From NCBI RefSeq assembly GCF_009649845.1, contig NZ_WJIE01000001.1, forward strand, positions 558,001 through 622,000: DNA of 64,000 nt. The letters are read 5' to 3'. The translations under genes and the position numbers were made by a program. This DNA is from Polyangium spumosum (GTDB lineage Bacteria; Myxococcota_A; Polyangia; Polyangiales; Polyangiaceae). Numbering within the stretch: position 1 is the first letter of the stretch; every line of letters starts with the position of its first letter. Of the stretch, positions 16,311 through 24,555 are shown one piece after another. The notes below the pieces were generated by a model. The model searched no databases. It saw only the letters and a list, made by a program, of their open reading frames with translations, and was not told where the DNA came from.

Positions 16311-18976
16311 AGCTCCTCGAAACACGCGTCTACCGCGGCCCCAACCTCTACGGCTACCGCCCCGTCATTCGCCTGACCCTCGACCTCGAGGAGCTCGAGC
16401 AGTACCCGAGCGACAAGATCCCCGGCTTCGTCGACAAACTGCTCGCCGACGTCCCCACGTTGCACGAGCACGGCTGCTCCTACGGCGAGCCCGGCGGCTT
16501 CATCCGCAGGCTGCAGGACGGCACCTGGTTCGGCCACATCACCGAGCACATGGCGCTCGAGTTCCAGTGCCTCGCGGGCACACCCGTCACGTACGGCAAG
16601 ACGCGCACGGCCTACCGCGAGGGCGTCTACCACGTCGTCTACAGTTTTGAAGAGGAGTCGGTCGGCAGGCGCGCGGGAGAGCTCGCGTTGCGGTACTTGC
16701 AGGGCCTCCTGCCCGAGACCTTCCCCGATCACCTGCCGCCGATCGCCGATCTGAAGGCCGAGATCGAGGACCTCGCGCGCCTCGCGGAGCGTATGGCCCT
16801 CGGCCCGTCCACGCGTAGCCTCGTCGACGAGGCCAAGCGCCGCGGCATCCCGACGATGCGCCTCAACAAGCACAGCCTCGTGCAGTTCGGCTGGGGCACG
16901 CACCAGAAGCGCATCCAGGCCACGGTCACCAGCGAGACGCGGCACATCGCCGTCGAGATCGCGCAGGACAAGGCGCTCACCAACTCGCTGCTCGAGCGCG
17001 CGGGTTTGCCCGTGCCGCGGCAGGAGCGCGCCTACTCGGCCGACGAGGCCGTCGAGCTCGCCGAGCGCATCGGCTACCCCGTCGTCGTCAAGCCGATGGA
17101 CCTCTCGCATGGCCGCGGCGTCGCGCTGAACCTCATGACGCCCGAGGCCGTGCGCGAGGCGTGGACCAAGGCGTACGACCTCTCGAGTTACGTCCTCGTC
17201 GAGACCTTCCAGACCGGCCAGGATCATCGCGTGCTCGTGGTGAACGGCGAGGTCGTCGCCGTCTCCGAGCGCGTCCCTGGCCACGTCGTCGGCGACGGCA
17301 AGAGCACGATCAAAGAGCTCGTCGATCAGGTGAACAGCGACCCGCGCCGCGGCGTCGGTCACGAAAAGGTCCTCACGCGGATCGAGATCGACGATCAGGC
17401 CAAGCGCCTCATGAACCTCGCCGGCGTCACGCTGGAGACGGTGCTGCCTGCGGACCAGGTCTTCGCGCTCCGCTCGACGGGCAACCTCTCCACGGGTGGC
17501 ACCGCGATCGATCGCACCGACGTGATCCACCCGGACAACATCGACATCGCCGTGCGCGCCGCGAAGGTCGTTGGCCTCGACGTCGCGGGCATCGATCTGA
17601 TCTGCTCCGACATCTCGAAGAGCTGCCGCGAGCACGGCGGCGTCATCGTCGAGGTCAACGCCGCGCCTGGCTTCCGCATGCACGTCTCGCCGACCGTGGG
17701 CACGCCGCGCAACGTCGCGTCGCCCGTGCTCGACATGCTCTTCCCGAACAACGCGCCTGCGCGTATCCCGCTCGCGGCGATCACCGGCACGAACGGCAAG
17801 ACCACGACGAGCCGCATGGTCGCGCACATCCTCAAGATGAGCGGCAAGCGCACGGGCCTCACGACGACGGACGGCATCTACATCGACGGCGAGCGCATCC
17901 TGAAGGGCGACATGACGGGCCCGTGGAGCGCGCGTGTCGTGCTCACGGATCCGACCGTCGAGGCCGCGGTGCTCGAGACCGCGCGTGGCGGCATCCTCCG
18001 GGAAGGCCTCGGCTGGGATCGTTGTGACGTCGGCGCCGTGCTCAACGTCTCGGCCGATCACCTCGGCCTCGCGGGCGTCGACACGGTCGAGGACCTCGCC
18101 TTCGTGAAGCGCCTCATCGTCGAGGTCGTCCGCGACGGCGGCACGAGCGTGCTCAACGCCGACGACCCGCTCGTGCGCGAGATGGCGGACAAGGCGGGTG
18201 GCCGCGTCATGTGGTTCTCGCGTTCGCCCTCGAACGAGACCGTCCGCGAGCACGTGCGCGCGGGTGGACGCGCGGCCGTGCTCGAGCAGGGCGTCAACGG
18301 CGACATGATCACGATCTACGACGGCGACCGGCACGTCCCGGTGACGTGGACGCACCTCGTCCCGGCGACGTTCGAGGGCAAGGCGAAGTTCAACGTCGAG
18401 AACGCGCTCGCGGCCGCGGCGATCGCCTTCTCGATGGGCGTCTCGCTCGAGCACATCCGCCAGGGCCTGCGCACCTTCACGACCTCGTTCTTCCAGGCGC
18501 CGGGCCGCTGCAACGTCTTCGACGAGCACCCGTTCCGCGTGATCGTCGACTACGGGCACAACGCGGCGGCGATGTCGAAGATGGCCGAGCTCGTCCTCGG
18601 CCTGCGACGCGAGCGCTCGATCGGCGTGCTCATGGCCGCGGGCGATCGGCGCGACGACGACATCCGCGCGATCGGCCGCGAGGCGGCGAAGGCGTTCGAC
18701 GTGATCATCGCGAAGGAGGACGCGTCGCGCCGTGGGCGCAAGCCGGGCGAGATCGCGTCGCTGCTCGCGGAGGGCGCGCGCGAGGCGGGCAGGACCGAGG
18801 AGCAGATCCTGAAGAAGCTCGACGAGAAGGAGGCCGTGGACGCGGCGCTCGCGATGGCGCGGCCGGGGGATCTCGTCGTCGTGTTCGCGGACGACGTCAC
18901 GGCCTGCTGGAAGCAGGTCATCTACTGGGGCAAGGAGCGCACGTCGCACCTGCCTCCCCTTCCGCACGAGGATTGA
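16307..18976 (+). CDS. cphA: Cyanophycin synthetase
   Basis: CphA polymerises aspartate with arginine side chains using ATP, without a ribosome. The 889-residue protein shows the usual three parts: an N-terminal domain beginning KLLETRVYRGPNLYGYRP, an ATP-grasp domain (about residues 215-470, VVKPMDLSHGRGV), and a Mur-ligase-like domain with the P-loop GTNGKTTT near 492. The GTG at 16307 gives the canonical N-terminus and overlaps the cphB stop, with AGAGG upstream. All catalytic regions look intact. It is the central gene of a three-gene storage operon. Confidence 0.95.
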   Translation: MKLLETRVYRGPNLYGYRPVIRLTLDLEELEQYPSDKIPGFVDKLLADVPTLHEHGCSYGEPGGFIRRLQDGTWFGHITEHMALEFQCLAGTPVTYGKTRTAYREGVYHVVYSFEEESVGRRAGELALRYLQGLLPETFPDHLPPIADLKAEIEDLARLAERMALGPSTRSLVDEAKRRGIPTMRLNKHSLVQFGWGTHQKRIQATVTSETRHIAVEIAQDKALTNSLLERAGLPVPRQERAYSADEAVELAERIGYPVVVKPMDLSHGRGVALNLMTPEAVREAWTKAYDLSSYVLVETFQTGQDHRVLVVNGEVVAVSERVPGHVVGDGKSTIKELVDQVNSDPRRGVGHEKVLTRIEIDDQAKRLMNLAGVTLETVLPADQVFALRSTGNLSTGGTAIDRTDVIHPDNIDIAVRAAKVVGLDVAGIDLICSDISKSCREHGGVIVEVNAAPGFRMHVSPTVGTPRNVASPVLDMLFPNNAPARIPLAAITGTNGKTTTSRMVAHILKMSGKRTGLTTTDGIYIDGERILKGDMTGPWSARVVLTDPTVEAAVLETARGGILREGLGWDRCDVGAVLNVSADHLGLAGVDTVEDLAFVKRLIVEVVRDGGTSVLNADDPLVREMADKAGGRVMWFSRSPSNETVREHVRAGGRAAVLEQGVNGDMITIYDGDRHVPVTWTHLVPATFEGKAKFNVENALAAAAIAFSMGVSLEHIRQGLRTFTTSFFQAPGRCNVFDEHPFRVIVDYGHNAAAMSKMAELVLGLRRERSIGVLMAAGDRRDDDIRAIGREAAKAFDVIIAKEDASRRGRKPGEIASLLAEGAREAGRTEEQILKKLDEKEAVDAALAMARPGDLVVVFADDVTACWKQVIYWGKERTSHLPPLPHED

Positions 18977-18977
18977 A

Positions 18978-19871
18978 GTGAAATACGCCATCTTGACGCA
19001 CGGGGGCGCGGCCTCGCCGCACGCCCATTCGGACGGCTGCGTGAAGGCCGCGGAGTCGGCGCGCGGCGTGCTCGAGCGCGGAGGCGACGCGCTCGCGGCG
19101 GCGCTCGCCGCGACGGTGATGCTCGAGGACGACGTGCGTTTCAATGCGGGGACGGGCTCGAACCTGCGCTTCGATGGCAAGACCATCGAAATGGACGCGT
19201 CGGTGATGACGAGCGACGCGAGGTTCGGCGCGGTCGCCTGCATCCAGCACGTGAAGAACCCCATCCTCGTGGCGGCGAAGGTGGCGGAGACGCCGCATTT
19301 GCTGCTCGTGGGGGACGGCGCCACGTTGTTCGCGCGCGCGCACGCGTTCCCCGAATACGACCCGATCACGGACAAGGCGCGGGAGAAATACGCGCGCGCG
19401 ATGGCGGAGCTCCGCGGCGAGGGCGACGGTGATTACGCGGCGGACGCGGCGCCGTGGCAATCGATCAACTGGAAGAAGCTCTGGAACTTCGGCGATCCGT
19501 CGCCCTACCAGGACACGGTGGGCGCGGTCGTGCGGGACAGCCAGGGGAGGTTCGCGGCGACGGCGTCGACGGGCGGGACGGTGTACATGCTGAAGGGCCG
19601 CGTGGGCGACTCGCCGCTGATGGGCTGCGGCGTCTACGCGGGCCCGGCGGGCGCGGTGGCCGCGACGGGCGTGGGCGAGGAGATCGTGCGGCGGTTTCTG
19701 GCGAAGACGGTCTACGACTGGCTGGAAGAGGGGATCCCGGCGGCGCGGGCGGCGCAGCGGGGGATCGCGAAGTTCCCGGAGATCGTGGACGTGGGGCTGC
19801 TGGTGGCGTCGCGGGACGGGCAGGCGATTGCGTCGAATCGGAACATGGCGAGCGCGTTGCTCGTGGGGTAG
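18978..19871 (+). CDS. iaaA: Isoaspartyl peptidase / plant-type L-asparaginase
   Basis: This Ntn-hydrolase splits beta-aspartyl dipeptides and would release Asp and Arg from the CphB product. The 297-residue precursor carries the autocleavage site before Thr180 in QDTVGAVV, the conserved NAGTGSNL loop near residue 56, and the substrate-binding STGG near 197. It begins 1 bp after the cphA stop, so synthesis, depolymerisation and final hydrolysis are encoded in one operon. L-asparaginase activity may be a side function. Confidence 0.9.
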   Translation: MKYAILTHGGAASPHAHSDGCVKAAESARGVLERGGDALAAALAATVMLEDDVRFNAGTGSNLRFDGKTIEMDASVMTSDARFGAVACIQHVKNPILVAAKVAETPHLLLVGDGATLFARAHAFPEYDPITDKAREKYARAMAELRGEGDGDYAADAAPWQSINWKKLWNFGDPSPYQDTVGAVVRDSQGRFAATASTGGTVYMLKGRVGDSPLMGCGVYAGPAGAVAATGVGEEIVRRFLAKTVYDWLEEGIPAARAAQRGIAKFPEIVDVGLLVASRDGQAIASNRNMASALLVG

Positions 19872-19897
19872 AGCGAAGCGAGGGGGGCCGGGCGATC

Positions 19898-21037
19898 ATG
19901 TTGAAGCGGATCAGCGTCCACAACTACAACTGCTTCGTCGCTTTCGAGCTGGAGTTGCCGCGGCTGGGTGTACTCGTCGGGAGCAACGGCTCGGGAAAGA
20001 CGAGCCTGTGGGAGGTCCTGGCAGGGCTTCAGGATGTAATCATCCGAAGCAGGGACGTCACGACCGCCTTTCCCACGAGGACGCTCACGCGGTGGCGGAA
20101 GGACGATCCGGTCCAGCGGTTCGGCCTCGACGTCGAGGTCGACAATGAAAGCTACCGGTACGAGCTCGAAATCGTCCACAACACCGAGCGACGCCTGGCC
20201 TCGATTCGCCGCGAGCGCCTCGAGAGCGGAGGGAAGGTCCTCTACGAGAACCTCGATGGTGAGGTTCACCTTCACGGTGACGATGCATCGGACGAGCCGC
20301 GGACGAGCTTCCCGTTCAACCGCAAGCGTTCATTCCTGCCGGACATGGAGCGACGTCACGACAACCGACGTACGATCGCCTTCCGTGAAGCCATCGCCCG
20401 CATGTGGCTCCTCGTCCCGGCTCCGCAACGGCTCGAACCGACGACGGTGAACGAGGCATATTGGCTGGAGAGAGACGGGACGAACTTCACCTCGTGGTTT
20501 CGAGGGATGAATCTCGAGCGCAGGGGGCTTCTCGACGATCTCTTCTCCGCTTTGAATTCGTCGATGCCCGGACTCCAGGACATCACGTTCGAGCGCATGA
20601 GCAGCGAGGTCCGGGAGGTCATGCTGAGATTCCGTGCGCAAGGTGCCGAGTACAAGCTCTCCATCAGGGAGCTCTCCGATGGTCAACGAACCCTGGTCTT
20701 GCTTTACGGCTTCCTGCTCGGCGCGCTCGATCAGGCGGCGCTCACGGTGTTCGACGAGCCCGAGATGGGTCTTTCGCCCCACGAAATGCAGCCATGGCTC
20801 GCCCGCGTGCGAAAGACGCTCGACGATCACGGTGGACAGGCCATCATGATTTCACACCATCCCCTGGTCATCGACTACATCGCTCCAGCCAGCACCATTC
20901 GATTCCGAAGGCCGAACGGCGGTCCTACCGTCGCCGAGGAGGTGACGCTGAAAACTACGGGAGGTCTGAAGGTCTCCGAATGGGTGTCACTACCCTGGGT
21001 CTACGAGGACGAGTATGAAGAAGAGCCAGCGCTTTAG
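19898..21037 (+). CDS. RecF/ABC-like AAA ATPase (AAA_21 type), putative defence ATPase
   Basis: This 379-residue soluble P-loop ATPase is of the SMC/ABC class. It has Walker A VGSNGSGKTS (28-36), an ABC-like signature LSDGQR near 257, Walker B LTVFDEPEMGLSP near 282 and a switch histidine in MISHHPLVIDY. ATPases of this form often sit before a TOPRIM/DUF4276 partner in OLD-, Gabija- or PARIS-like systems. The next gene overlaps by 23 bp and fits that pattern. Codon usage is visibly less G+C-biased than in the cyanophycin operon, suggesting transfer. DNA repair is the alternative role. Confidence 0.82.
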   Translation: MLKRISVHNYNCFVAFELELPRLGVLVGSNGSGKTSLWEVLAGLQDVIIRSRDVTTAFPTRTLTRWRKDDPVQRFGLDVEVDNESYRYELEIVHNTERRLASIRRERLESGGKVLYENLDGEVHLHGDDASDEPRTSFPFNRKRSFLPDMERRHDNRRTIAFREAIARMWLLVPAPQRLEPTTVNEAYWLERDGTNFTSWFRGMNLERRGLLDDLFSALNSSMPGLQDITFERMSSEVREVMLRFRAQGAEYKLSIRELSDGQRTLVLLYGFLLGALDQAALTVFDEPEMGLSPHEMQPWLARVRKTLDDHGGQAIMISHHPLVIDYIAPASTIRFRRPNGGPTVAEEVTLKTTGGLKVSEWVSLPWVYEDEYEEEPAL

Positions 21038-21596
21038 GCTACACGTCCTTTGTGAGGACGAGCTGCACATGAACTTCGTGCTGCGTCTGGCAGATCGATA
21101 CAGAATCGGAGAGAAATATCTCTTCATCGATGCTCCGCCGAAAGGCATCGATGACGCAAAGGAATACGTATTGAAAGAATACGTGAACATCGTCGACCGA
21201 TGGCGGAGCGCGCGACACGACGAAAATGTTGGGCTGCTCGTCGTGATCGATGGCGACAAGGAGGGCGTTCTGCGGCGGCGAAGCGAGCTCACGCGTCGGT
21301 TGAAGAGCGCGAACCGTCCGCCGGTGGCGGCGTCCGATCCGGTCGCCATCCTCGTGCCGACGTATAGCATCGAGACCTGGATCGCCTGGCTCTGCGGCCA
21401 TCGCCCCGTGAGCGAGCTCCAGCGCTACAAGAGCGACGAACCCCTCGGCCGGGACGTCGCCCGCAAGATCAAGGACGGCGTGTACACCCCCAAGCTCGCC
21501 CTCGCCGCCTGGACGCCCCCCGACCCCGACGAAGCCACCCACGTCCCCTCCCTGGCCGACGCGCGGGACGAGCTCTCGCGCCGCCTCGACGTCTGA
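21015..21596 (+). CDS. TOPRIM/DUF4276-like partner protein
   Basis: This 193-residue protein starts inside the ATPase gene. It shows the TOPRIM-like pattern of an acidic residue after the first strand (LHVLCEDELHMNF, E14), a D-x-D pair after the second (VVIDGDKEG, D79/D81), and the P-x3-IETWIAWL motif (E120, W122) that recalls DUF4276 and RloB proteins. In related pairs the ATPase senses invasion and the TOPRIM protein acts as nuclease. The 5' half shares the lower G+C of its partner, and the last 60 codons shift back to high G+C. Nuclease activity is inferred. Confidence 0.72.
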   Translation: MKKSQRFRLHVLCEDELHMNFVLRLADRYRIGEKYLFIDAPPKGIDDAKEYVLKEYVNIVDRWRSARHDENVGLLVVIDGDKEGVLRRRSELTRRLKSANRPPVAASDPVAILVPTYSIETWIAWLCGHRPVSELQRYKSDEPLGRDVARKIKDGVYTPKLALAAWTPPDPDEATHVPSLADARDELSRRLDV

Positions 21597-21660
21597 CGCT
21601 CATCGATCGCCCGTATTTCCCCTTGCCCTCCCCGCCCCTTCTTCCGTACCCTCCCACCCC

Positions 21661-22395
21661 ATGCGAAAACTCAGCCGCGCCGCCTCCGGTAGCCGCCATC
21701 ACCGCTGGAGCAGCGAGATTCACCGGACGATGGTCGCGCATCTCGAGGTCAATACGGGCCTCACCGGCGACCAGAAGAATGCCCTCGCGGACGAGGCCAC
21801 CATCCTGAAGCCGCGGGTCGAGGCGCTCGAAGCAGCCGTCTTTCCGTATCGCGCGTTCGTCGAGCGCGCCCACCTCGACATTCGCGCGCGCCAGCGCGTC
21901 GCCAATTTCCTCTGCGACGACGCCCAGCGAACCGCCGACGGCGCCATGCGCCCGCATCGCAAGGAGATTGACGCCATTCTCCCCGGCGGGTTCGGCGCCA
22001 TTCTCGCCAAGACGCCCCTCTCGCGTGTCCTCCGCGCCGGGCACGAAAAGACCGTCGAGCACGCCGAACGCGCCGCGAGCGCGCTTCGATCCCTCCCCGC
22101 CAAGATCCCCGGCACGGGCCCGCTCGCCGATGCCCTCGATCAAGCCGCGAACCTCCTGCGCACCTTCAACAAGGCCGCCGACCAGCTCGAAGAGCAACGC
22201 CATCCCCTCAAGTCGGCCGTGAACAAGGCAATCTTCGACCTGCGCGAGACGCTCGATCAGATCGACGGCCGGCTGCGTACCCATTTCTCCCAGGCCTTCA
22301 TCGACAGCCTGTATCCCGAGCTCAACCGAGCCGGCACGGCCGTCGCCGATGAAGACGACGAAGACGACGACGGCTCGGCGCCCCCCAACGCCTGA
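21661..22395 (+). CDS. Hypothetical helical protein with acidic tail
   Basis: I recognise no family. The 244-residue soluble protein is almost entirely predicted helix, with amphipathic stretches and a positively charged start (MRKLSRAASGSRHHRW), and it ends in a very acidic tail (DEDDEDDDG). It follows the TOPRIM-like gene by 64 bp on the same strand but returns to the G+C-rich codon use of the chromosome, so it may not belong to that module. A six-unit tandem repeat begins 25 bp after its stop. Confidence 0.7.
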   Translation: MRKLSRAASGSRHHRWSSEIHRTMVAHLEVNTGLTGDQKNALADEATILKPRVEALEAAVFPYRAFVERAHLDIRARQRVANFLCDDAQRTADGAMRPHRKEIDAILPGGFGAILAKTPLSRVLRAGHEKTVEHAERAASALRSLPAKIPGTGPLADALDQAANLLRTFNKAADQLEEQRHPLKSAVNKAIFDLRETLDQIDGRLRTHFSQAFIDSLYPELNRAGTAVADEDDEDDDGSAPPNA

Positions 22396-22420
22396 AGCCC
22401 ACCCCACACACCCACAAACA

Positions 22421-22678
22421 TCCACCCGTCAGACCTGACGGACGCCCCGCACACCCCCGACGATCCACCCGTCAGACCTGAACACGTGATCCACGACACC
22501 ACACGATCCACCCGTCAGACCTGACGGACGCATCGTGCACCCCCGATGATCCACCCGTCAGATCTGAACACGTGATCCACGACACCACACGATCCACCCG
22601 TCAGCCCTGACGGACGCCTCGCTCCGCCCCGCCGACCCACCCGTCAGCCCTGACGGACGCCTCGCCGCCGCGCGCGCG
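22421..22678. repeat. Tandem array A: six units of exactly 43 bp
   Basis: Units start at 22421, 22464, 22507, 22550, 22593 and 22636. Each opens TCCACCCGTCAG (last unit CCCACCCGTCAG). Units 1, 3, 5 and 6 carry the perfect dyad CCGTCAG-NC-CTGACGG. Units 2 and 4 replace its right arm with CTGAACACGTG and are near-identical, so the array alternates two unit types before ending in two of the first type. It fills most of the 380-bp gap between two rightward genes. 43 is not a multiple of three and the array has no spacer diversity, so it is neither coding nor CRISPR. Confidence 0.93.
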
Positions 22679-22775
22679 CCGCGTCGTCCGTTTTGCCGGG
22701 TGCGCCGCGCACGCGCAGCGTATCGACGCCCATCCCTGTAGCCGCGCCTTCACGCTCCGGATACAGTCCTCCGTC

Positions 22776-23189
22776 ATGGGATCCATGGCCGACGACGACG
22801 CGCGGGACATTGGCCCGCATCGCGTCTGGATCGAGCCGCCTGACGTGCTTCGCACGCAGATTCGTGGTGACATCACGGTCGAGCACGTGATGGCCCTGCT
22901 CGACGTGATTGACGGCTTCCCGCCTCGCGTCCGCGTTTACATCCTGCGGGATGCTCGGCAGACCGGGGTGCCTACACGCGAGGCTCGCGAGGCGCTCGTG
23001 AAAAACCTGCCCGTCGAGCGTGTCGCCGCTGTCGTCACGTATGGGGCTTCTTTTCAGGTTCGCGCGATCCTCATGATGCTCAGCCACGCCATGCGTGTGC
23101 TTCGCCCGAGTCATCCTCGATTCGTCTTCGTCGAGACCGAGGCCGACGCGCGGGCCTTCCTCCAGGCTGTCTCCGCGCGCCGCGCCTGA
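22776..23189 (+). CDS. SpoIIAA/STAS-like small protein
   Basis: This 137-residue cytosolic protein resembles SpoIIAA-like (STAS-fold) proteins common in myxobacteria: alternating strands and helices with RTQIRGDITVEHV, VYILRDARQTG and a C-terminal FVFVETEADARAFL, which matches the final helix of that fold. Function is unknown; binding of a lipid or partner protein is possible. An alternative start at 22785 (MADDDARD) would shorten it by three residues. Array A lies between it and the preceding gene, so any leader RNA would include the repeats. Confidence 0.72.
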   Translation: MGSMADDDARDIGPHRVWIEPPDVLRTQIRGDITVEHVMALLDVIDGFPPRVRVYILRDARQTGVPTREAREALVKNLPVERVAAVVTYGASFQVRAILMMLSHAMRVLRPSHPRFVFVETEADARAFLQAVSARRA

Positions 23190-23205
23190 TCTCCCGCGCC
23201 CCGCG

Positions 23206-24486
23206 TCAGCCGCGGGCCGAGAGCATCCGATCCGCCGTCGTCCGCGCCATTTGCAGGTTCTTCTCCCACGACGCCTCGATATCGACCCGCCCGAGCCGCC
23301 CGTGTGCTCGCCACGCGCGAGGCTCCGCCTCTGGCAGGTCCTCTCGCGCGGGCCCCTCTGGTGACGCCGCCACGGCCTCGCCCAGGGCCTCGCGCACGGG
23401 CTGGCCTCCCTCGGACAGGCACCATTGCACGATTCGCCATCCGAGCTCCGCGTGCTGCGCCTCGTCCTTTGCGATCATCGAGAGCGCTGCGCCCATGCCC
23501 TCTTCCTTCGCCCCCGTCGCGCGACGTTGCGCGCGCTCGGCGGCGGCGCCTTCGCCGAGGCAGCCGTCTTCCCACGACTCCACGCAGAGACGTGAGAGCT
23601 CCCGCGTTCGATCGAGACCGGAGGGGGGCGGCGCGGGCAGGAGCTCGGGCACGAGGGACATCGAGGCGAGATCCCCCGCAATGGCGGCACAAGCCCGCGT
23701 GTGCCGCGCCTCGTCGGCCGCCGCTGCGAGGGCCCTTTGCACGAGGTCACGTGGCGCGCCTGCGGCCGCGAGGTCCCGGGAAAGCGCGAGGAAGGACGGG
23801 ATCGAGGCGCATTCGCCGCGCGCGTCGTCTCGCCATGCGGAGGCGAGGGCCAGGCGGGTCGTGTCGTCGAGCCTCACCGGGCGCGCGCCCCCGCGGCGGG
23901 GTTTGCGCGCGACGCCGGGCAGGATGTATCGGCCGCCGACGCGCAGGGGGCGCCCTTCGATGATGAGGCTCCCCATGCCGTACATGGGCGGGAAATGGGC
24001 GCCCGCGGCGATCGTGAATTCGGGCTTCGAGGGCTCGCCGGGGAGAGGGATCGTGCCGCGAAAGACCAGGTCGATGATACTCATGCCGATACCGCCGAGG
24101 CCGAGGTGCACCCCGTGGCCACCCGGGTGCTCTTCGCCGAGGGCCGTGCGATAGGTCCAGCCGACCTCGCCTTGCAGGCCGAACAAGGCGCGCGAGAGGT
24201 CGCCGCCGCCGTGCAGGCCCGCAGCGAAGCGGCCCGCGGAGGAGAAGTTGAGCCAGGAGGCCTGCGCGAACGCGCCGACGCCGACGCTCTGATAACGGAG
24301 CACGTAGGCATAACGGGCGTCGAGCCCGAGGCCGAAGTTCGTCTTGTCGCCGAAGCTCACCGAGAGCATGAGCCCGGGCGAGACCCAATGCTCGCCGTCC
24401 GCGCGCGCCTCGCCGGGCGAGAGGAGGACGGCAGCCGCGCCGAGCGCGCCCAAAGCAGGGCCGAGAAGCGAAGAGAAGGATTTCAT
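23206..24486 (-). CDS. Exported barrel-like / ferritin-like di-iron fusion protein
   Basis: A signal peptide (1-29, cleaved after ARA) precedes about 160 residues of Gly/aromatic-rich alternating sequence resembling an outer-membrane barrel or lipid-binding sheet. From residue 205 on the protein is helical with a full ferritin-like ligand set: E225, E259-x2-H262 (DEARH), E312, and E342-x2-H345 (DEAQH). This predicts a di-iron oxidase or iron-handling domain outside the cytoplasm. I know of no standard family with this order. The gene converges on the SpoIIAA-like gene. Confidence 0.75.
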   Translation of the reverse strand: MKSFSSLLGPALGALGAAAVLLSPGEARADGEHWVSPGLMLSVSFGDKTNFGLGLDARYAYVLRYQSVGVGAFAQASWLNFSSAGRFAAGLHGGGDLSRALFGLQGEVGWTYRTALGEEHPGGHGVHLGLGGIGMSIIDLVFRGTIPLPGEPSKPEFTIAAGAHFPPMYGMGSLIIEGRPLRVGGRYILPGVARKPRRGGARPVRLDDTTRLALASAWRDDARGECASIPSFLALSRDLAAAGAPRDLVQRALAAAADEARHTRACAAIAGDLASMSLVPELLPAPPPSGLDRTRELSRLCVESWEDGCLGEGAAAERAQRRATGAKEEGMGAALSMIAKDEAQHAELGWRIVQWCLSEGGQPVREALGEAVAASPEGPAREDLPEAEPRAWRAHGRLGRVDIEASWEKNLQMARTTADRMLSARG

Positions 24487-24555
24487 GGGAACCTCCAGGG
24501 CCCGAGGATACCCGAGGGGGCTCGCCCTTTTCCAGTCGTCCGCGCGCCTCTCGCG

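Noticed and set aside
16253-19375. 1,040-codon frame antisense to cphA
   Set aside because: Typical high-G+C shadow: His/Arg/Val-biased, no domain, opposite an intact conserved gene.
22421-22678. CRISPR array
   Set aside because: The whole 43-bp unit repeats, so there are no unique spacers, and no cas gene is present.
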